Part shown: positions 58,071 to 64,000 of the stretch, in pieces
Layout of the letters: every line of letters starts with the position of its first letter
Numbering within the stretch: the stretch's first letter is position 1
DNA from: Tetrastigma voinierianum
Taxonomy: Eukaryota; Streptophyta; Magnoliopsida; Vitales; Vitaceae
Assembly: GCA_016808115.1 (NCBI GenBank)
Contig: JAEQBH010000733.1
Span: 1,550,001-1,614,000, forward strand
Direction of reading: 5' to 3'
DNA: 64,000 nucleotides
Position numbers and translations under genes: made by a program
The notes under the pieces: generated by a model
The model's database searches: none
The model's input: the letters and a program-made list of their open reading frames with translations, nothing else
What the model was told of the DNA's origin: nothing

Positions 58071-58740
58071 TTATAATAAGATCCACTGAGAGAACCACAA
58101 ATCTGGGGCATCGATATATTTGTCAAACCGGATATTTTCATCCTCGCTTTTAAAGAATATTGCTGATTTGAACCCATTTTCAAAATCTACAAAATCAATC
58201 AAAAGGGTCTCTGATTTTCTCCAACCTTGAATCAAAGATGGCACTGTATTTCTAGAACTCATTTCATAGTTAGATTTATGGGTTTTGTCATTCAAAAGGG
58301 TTTTTGGTCCCGAATCATGACCCAGTTTGACTCCAGCAGCTTTAATAAATATAAAAGACTTAACATAATAATAAATATATTATATCTTATTTAAAATTAG
58401 AATATAGATAGTTAATTAGAAGACAATATTGATTATTTATTCTATTAGAATTAATCTAACAATGTTAATATATCACTACAACATTTTAATTAAAACAATT
58501 AGTTTTATGATTATAATAATAATGAAGAAAATGATATTGGAAGAATTGACTTTGATTTAAAAGAAGGCGCTGATTTGACATCCAATGACCAAGGTCGTGT
58601 ATTTAAATACAAAATTTTTAAATGATAAAACATAAAATTGGCTAAAATTGTGATTACCTTGCTGGCAAATTAGCCTTATATGATTTGGGCATAGACTCCT
58701 GGTACCTATATTGCATTTTCTATCCGCCAATGAGCCCAAC
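58071..58740 (-). other. Unrecognised exon-like fragments
   Basis: Minus strand: an open stretch at 58295-58071 (74 codons, starting MNDKTHKSNYEMSSRN) and, upstream, a stretch at 58740-58665 ending CCAGCAAG before GTAATC, a plausible splice donor. I recognise no domain and cannot join the two. They may be remnants of a gene or chance frames. Confidence 0.2.
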
Positions 58741-58996
58741 CTTCAGTCTGAAGGGCATTGTAAATGATAGATACACCAAAATACAAAATTAATCCGATTC
58801 ATGAAACAATCTTTTCCTCCTGCATCTTTTCTCCAATTCAGCGGGGGAATTATTGAACTCAAAAGAATTGTCATTCAAAAGCTTCAGCATAAAGAAAGAA
58901 ATGTGACCCAAATGGGCAGTAAAATTCATAAAATTAATAGCTAGATCCCCCCAAGAAAAATAGTATGCAGTATATGACTAATAAAAGTAATGGCAC

Positions 58997-60186
58997 CTAA
59001 ATAGGTGGAGGCCAAACCAGAATATCATCATCACCCTTGTCCATCCCGGCAGCGGCTGGACGCTCCCAGCCCAAATTGTAGACGCCAATCTCACAACCAC
59101 CTTCGGTATAGCTATGACGATCCTCACAGTGGTCGGTAAAATATATGCAGTTGCCCTTGGAACCTGGGATATCATGGCATGAGTATGACAATGAAGCGTT
59201 GTACCCCAGAAACAGAACTGTCCTCATCCCATTCTTTTCAGAAACCCAGGTTTTCCTACCCAATCCAACTTAAATACGTTGAAAACTCCTTCCGCCACTC
59301 CATCTACAGTCCTTTGAACCATAACCAGCTCACCGGATTCTACCTAACAAGGTACAAGACACCATTCTCCATTGACGTCTCTGGTGGTACGACCTGAGTC
59401 ATCTTCGGATGTTCGCTACTCATGTCAAAACCCCAAAGCCCTCCACCATAATTTAAGAAGTAGAACTGCCCCTCATGGTACACTATATCAAAATCTTTGC
59501 TCCTCACCAGTTCGATCTGATCAGCTGAGTAGCGCAGGTCCATTTCATTCCGCTCTATAGAAGGCCAAGTCTGAGCATTGACCGGATGATGTCAAAAGAT
59601 TGAAGAATTCAGTATTAGCTGTTGACTGCTGATAGACAATTTTGCCAATGAAGACTCTGCAATGAACCAATTTCTGATTACGTTGTCCCTGGACCTGTTT
59701 GGGTATCCTAAATACCGGATTAACGTCCACTAGGCAGCAAATACACTTCGCTAGCCCACTCTGGATACTGTCCACTATGAATCATATACACTTCCCTAGC
59801 CCACTCTGGATGGTACGCCTCTACCTCAGGGAAAGTATCAAGTGGAGGCAGTTGAATTTGAGCTCTGGTGAATGGATTTACCAGGCACAATTCCAGTCCC
59901 CTTACAAAGGCAATAACCCAACCATGGGATGATCCTCGGACCACCTTCCCCTCGCAATTCCGGTAGCTCCAACTGATAGACCTTGTTTTCGGAAAGGACA
60001 AAGGAAGTCACGGGCTGTCGCAGTTTCTTCATCGTATGGCAGCAACAGATATGGACTGCATGTCTTTGGTAAGACAGATCTCCATGCTACACAAACTGAA
60101 CGCATCCGAGCATAGTCTGCATAGAAGTGAAGCCTCTTCGCAATTTCGTCTAGCAATTCCTTTGGGAGCTCCGACCACTTGCTCAT
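58997..60186 (-). pseudogene. F-box/DUF295 pseudogene, copy 2
   Basis: The ATG at 60186 starts MSKWSELPKELLDEIAKRLH, an N-terminal F-box, followed by DYARMRSVCVAWRSVLP. The reading then shifts frame near 60010 and again near 59960 to give SFVLSENKVYQLELPELRGE and RGLELCLVNPFTRAQIQLPP. Later blocks: DFDIVYHEGQFYFLNYGGGL (59500-59440), then FLGYNASLSYSCHDIPGSKG, NCIYFTDHCEDRHSYTE and a WPPPI ending before a stop at 58997. The overall span (about 397 codons) equals a normal plant F-box/DUF295 protein, but several frameshifts and stops break it. A 45-bp tandem duplication (59741-59830) repeats a YPEWASEVY-like segment. Confidence 0.92.
59741..59830 (-). repeat. 45-bp tandem duplication in the F-box pseudogene
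   Basis: ATACACTTC-CTAGCCCACTC recurs exactly 45 bases apart, adding 15 codons in frame. Confidence 0.9.
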
Positions 60187-60808
60187 CTCTTTTCCTTTCT
60201 TACTTTCCTGTAGTTGTTTCTTTTCTAATTCGCTTCCTTTTTCTTAGTGAGCCGAATATAGTCCAGATCCACGTCTACGAATTGAAAGGTCGAAATGCTC
60301 AACTTTGTAATTAGTTGTTAGAATAAATGTCTGCAAATCATTTATTTGAAAAAAATGGAAACACTTCTAATAAATGATCGCTTATTATTTCTAAAATCAA
60401 AATTTTTTATCAAGGAGGGAAACAATATCACCTTTTTTGTTCAATAAGATACCAAAGTAGATGATTGGCTCATTTCATAGTAAAATTATAGCAGTAAATC
60501 TTTATGTATCATCGATTCCTATTTTTATCTAAATCATAGAAGGAAACATACATGACCAATCAAGAGCAAACTACAATGGTCAACAATTCAAGTGCATAAG
60601 CTGGAAAGAAAAAACTGTACCATCTCTCGGTAATAGCTAGAAACCAAGAAACGTTTTAGTACATATAGTAAACACTTTTTCACTGTTTTGATTGAATTTG
60701 TTTAAAAATTTCTATATTAAACATCTTGTGATATGATAATAAGATGTATTGTACTCCCTTTGAGGAGCCAGTTAATGCCGAGAAACCAGTCTGAGCTTCC
60801 ATTCAAGT
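60187..60808. other. AT-rich flank upstream of F-box copy 2
   Basis: The first bases (GAAAGGAAAAGAG in gene orientation) match the region before copy 1, so the duplication included part of the upstream sequence. No other feature seen. Confidence 0.5.
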
Positions 60809-61000
60809 TTGGGTTTGGGTGAGTCGGCAAAGCTCGTGGAGAAGTCTCCTGGAAAAACGAGGATTAATAGGTCCAATTCTCACCCCCAATATGCGATGAA
60901 GATATTAAGGGATGCGAAGCTTTCTTGTAAGGTGTTTGGTGAGGAAACCCACAAGAAGATATGTTCAATTGAAAAACTCATTCATCATCCTTTTTTATAA
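60809..61000 (+). other. Unrecognised 63-codon open stretch
   Basis: The frame reads LGLGESAKLVEKSPGK, then SNSHPQYAMKILRDAKLSCK and ends IEKLIHHPFL. It lacks an ATG at its upstream end and would need an upstream exon. I know no family match. It could be a last exon or a chance frame. Two diverged copies of a roughly 80-base segment follow it (61028-61175), each carrying CAGATYAGATTGT and TGAWAGCTA blocks. Confidence 0.25.
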
Positions 61001-61292
61001 TTAGAAGTTGAGGAGCAGATATAAATAATAGTGAGGTCAGATTAGATTGTTATGTTGTTTTAGTTGTACTTGTTAATGAAAGCTAGCTAATAGTGGGTAG
61101 GAAGGCAGATCAGATTGTGTAATTTTATGTTGTCTGTCTCTAATTGTGCTTGTTGATGAGAGCTAATTGTAATTCAGAAAGTGTTTAATTTATATTTTAA
61201 CTTTTATTTAATGAGTTGTAAGAGGCGGGGTTGAGTTCATCTAATGCATATAACTATCAGTTTAATTTCCAGAAATTCAATACACGATCATG
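61001..61292. repeat. Diverged two-copy tandem repeat
   Basis: See CAGATTAGATTGTTATG near 61034 and CAGATCAGATTGTGTAA near 61108, each followed by a TTGTRCTTGTTRATG block. Confidence 0.5.
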
Positions 61293-62035
61293 CGCAGGGT
61301 TCAAAAAATCAGCCGAGTCCGATACGACTCGGCCGGAATGTAACCGCCGGCGTCCTAACCGGTCGGCCACCGGATACGCCTAAGATGCTTTGAATCGGGT
61401 GGAACCCGCGATAAACTCGGTTAAACTCGTTAATCCTCGGCCGAAGTTCCCGAGATGACTTACAGACTCTGGCAGAAGACAAAAAATCGAACTCCCGTTA
61501 GAAACGAACCAAAACTGAAATATTCACCTTCGGGATTCTAAAGTAAACCCGTGGAACCAAGCAAAACCCACAACATGAATACAAAATTACAAACTGCTGC
61601 TAAGAACACTGAACAAAGTTACGTAAACGAAGAACCAAGAACCTGATTTTCCTTACCTCGGGGCCTCGATCAAAGCGGTTAAGAACGATTTTCCCGAACC
61701 AAGAACGGGAAGAAGAGGAAAGAAACCCTACCCCGCCCTGACCAAACTGGATTTTCCGGACCCGCCGTCCCCAACCTTGCTCCAAAAGCTCACTCGCCGG
61801 CCGCCGTTGCCGTCGCCACCTCCCCCGCCGGCCGCAGCCGCACTCCGTCGCCGCTGCCGGGCCGCCACTCGCCATCCTACCAACCGGCCGCCGCCGCCGA
61901 TCACGTGAGATCCAAACCCATCGCCCCTCCCCTCCCCCTCCCCCGTTGAAATTGATTTTGGAAACCAGGAAGAAGATCCTCTTTTTGGCATTAGTTTCAA
62001 ACGACGCCGTTTCGTCCGTTTAATATTTTTTTTTT
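61293..62035 (-). mobile_element. GC-rich repeat-like segment, possible non-autonomous DNA transposon
   Basis: CAGGGTTCAAAAAATC at the left looks like a hAT-type terminus, followed by repeated CGACTCGG/CCGAGTC blocks. The middle is strongly GC-rich and reads on the minus strand as low-complexity Gly/Arg/Ala frames. A matching right terminus was not found. AAACGACGCCGTTT (61999-62012) is a palindrome common near plant promoters. The open frames are not taken as genes. Confidence 0.4.
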
Positions 62036-63060
62036 TTAAAATGCAAAATAAAATAATATTAATTTACCATATATATATTTACCATAAATATAAATAAAAT
62101 GGTAATCTATTTTACCAAAAATATAAATAAAATAAGAATACTAAATTAACAAAACAATAAATCGTATTTTTTTTTAACAATATAAAATACAAATAAAAAT
62201 ATTAATTTATTTATTTTACCAAACATAAATAAGATTAATTTAAAGTTAATTATTTATGAAAACAAGCATACTAATCTAATTGTATTAATATTAAATTAGT
62301 ACGGTAATATATTATAAATAAAATAAGAATAATACCAACAATACTATCAATCATATTTTTATAACAATATAAAATTTAAATATTGTTTATTATTTTATTT
62401 ATTTTACCAAACATAAATGATGATGATGATGATTTTGAGCTCTCGCATTCAACACGGTATCGATCGATGTATTTGGCGACATTTTGTTATATTTGATATA
62501 AAAATATTTTTTTGTTAACATCACAAGATATATCTTTCACCTAATGTTTCATTAACTATTTAAATAATTTTAAATATAAATAAATTTGTTTTATTAAATT
62601 TTTAGTTTCCTTAACTATATATATATTTTCTAATAATTTTTATATGTAATATTTTAATACTTTAAATATTTTAATCATTTTATTTTGCGCACACGTATAC
62701 GTACACGATACATTCACATGATCGTTACGCTCTACCTCCGAGCCTGGCGATCGATATCATGACTAACTACATGATCACAAGGCGCACTAGTTCATTTGAT
62801 TCCTTGCTCATACAGAGTTAGATTTGATATCAGCTTTAAGTTGTTTTGATGGTGTACTTTAGTGTTATTCAATTAGTTGTTGGTGATGTGTAAATAAATG
62901 TCTTTGTCACAGCTTTTTGTTTCTCCAACTTCTTCTTTAGTATGGTTCTTGGAATTGGGTAATGGTAGCTGAAGATTTGGAGATGGTACTAAATTAAATT
63001 ACCAATTAAGGTGAGGGGATGTTATCAAAGACTGCTTCTGAGGGAAGTTCCTAGAGCCAT
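62036..63060. other. AT-rich intergenic
   Basis: Poly-A/T runs with TAAATAAAAT-type repeats and a short GAT microsatellite at about 62418-62431. Nothing gene-like. Confidence 0.6.
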
Positions 63061-63064
63061 TGTC

Positions 63065-63560
63065 TGAAAACTCAGTTCCATGCTGACCGAGTCGTATCCG
63101 CCTGCGCTGTGAGTCGATACCGGATACACATTATATCTGTAAACTCGGGACAGACTCGGTTAGGTTCCGAAGGAAAACACGATTTCACAGAATCTCAAAG
63201 TACTTTCTTAACCATCACGAAAAATCAGAGATTCATCAAAGAAAACGGAAAATAAAAATTCCTTTACCTTGCAACTGAGTTTTCAAGCCCTAGTGCCGCG
63301 ACGGTGATGGAAATTCACTCTAAAATGTCTTGGAGGCGACGGTGGTGCATGGCGCGGCGGCGACTGGTGGTGACTGTGGGAGTAGGGCGTGAGAACGAAG
63401 GCGAAACCGAAAGCGCCACAAAAATGAAGGAGAAACAGAAAGCACGAGAAAAACGAAGGGCAAACAGAAAGTACGAGAAAGAAAGAGGACTAGGGCTGAG
63501 GAGGGAAATGTGGTGGGTAAGTTTATCGGTAAATTTTTATGTTCCTATATTTTGAGAAAT
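63065..63560 (-). mobile_element. Second GC-rich repeat-like segment, related to 61293-62035
   Basis: It shares ACCGAGTCGTATCCGCC, ACTCGGTTAGGTTCCGA and a TTACCTTGC acceptor-like site followed by a GC-rich tract with the earlier segment, in the same order. The plus frame at 63304-63555 (Arg/Glu-rich) is low-complexity and not supported as a gene. Confidence 0.4.
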
Positions 63561-64000
63561 TATCTGTAATTATATATTTTTTGACGGTTGTAATTATAAT
63601 ATTTATAAATAAATAAAACATAAATTATGTTGAGCATGATATTAAAAAATATTATTTAATTAAAAATATTTCAATCTTTATTTTTAATTTTATCTTAAAG
63701 AAGGAGTATTAATTATAACTATAAATAAAACTAGAATAAACTAATTTAATTTATAATATTTTTAATAACAATAACAAAAATTATTTTATTTAAAGTGAAG
63801 CTTAAAGATTACTTTAAAGATAAACACCAAAAATGCTTTTTTTTTAAGACTTCTTCACTCATAGTGACATGTTTTTACAAGGACTCGATCTCTCATATAT
63901 TTTTCTCTACATTTTTATTATTTTCCAATCAAGTCTCAAGGACAAAACCAAAATACTTTTTAAATCCATATATAATTTAATGCAAAATATCGCTTCTTAA
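63561..64000. other. AT-rich intergenic
   Basis: No feature recognised. Confidence 0.6.

Noticed and set aside
61600..62000. GC-rich minus-strand frames starting MASGGPAAA and MKLMPKRGS as genes
   Set aside because: Low-complexity Gly/Arg/Ala composition, two overlapping frames of equal quality, no domain, and the segment resembles a repeat also present at 63065-63560.

Overview
The window looks like an accessory, transposon-filled stretch of a plant nuclear genome, most likely a eudicot. Evidence is the plant-specific LTR retrotransposon lineages (Athila, Tat/Ogre-like, chromovirus-type LTRs, several Ty1-copia), two plant F-box/DUF295 gene remnants, a CACTA-type transposon end and AT-rich intergenic DNA. 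The species cannot be named from the sequence. I see no intact host gene, no rRNA or tRNA gene and no CRISPR array.

Layout. 1-2035: 3' end and 3' LTR of a plus-strand Ty3-gypsy element that starts outside the window. 2036-15311: a heavily mutated Athila-lineage element on the minus strand (LTR, PBS, gag, protease, RT, RNase H, integrase, post-pol ORF), cut by that gypsy element, by a solo LTR (3775-6550, target duplication AAGAC) and by an LTR at about 6870-9088. 15410-16780: an alternating two-monomer minisatellite whose monomers can fold into hairpins. 17941-21480: an AT-rich degenerate repeat array split by a 2.86-kb solo LTR (18292-21150, target duplication AAGTG). 24327-26908: a diverged LTR of the same family, abutting a 5'-truncated, internally deleted copia element (26909-29454).

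29974-38267 is a structurally complete but mutated copia element on the minus strand, with two LTRs, PBS, polypurine tract and target duplication TATAA. Its nucleocapsid zinc-knuckle region is split by another solo LTR (33901-35583, target duplication CCTTT). That solo LTR belongs to the same family as the LTR at 152-2035. 38500-40640 is an F-box/DUF295 pseudogene (minus) that has lost its F-box and carries a CACTA-like insertion. 41287-52738 is a Tat/Ogre-like element (plus) with two LTRs, a PBS, gag, protease, RT, RNase H, second RNase H and integrase remnants, a post-pol tandem repeat and antisense coding-like traces. 54985-56275 is a copia 3' fragment next to a long (TA)n tract. 58997-60186 is a second F-box/DUF295 pseudogene, paralogous to the first. 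60800-64000 holds an unrecognised short reading frame, two related GC-rich repeat-like segments and AT-rich filler.

Nothing here forms a working pathway. The biology is the order of insertion and decay: three LTRs with exact 5-bp target duplications or full ends let older elements be ordered relative to younger ones, and the two F-box copies show independent loss of function. The boundaries called from TG...CA ends plus matching target duplications are strong. Domain calls in the Athila and Tat elements rest on short conserved blocks in shifting frames and are clear as to lineage but not as to exact ends.
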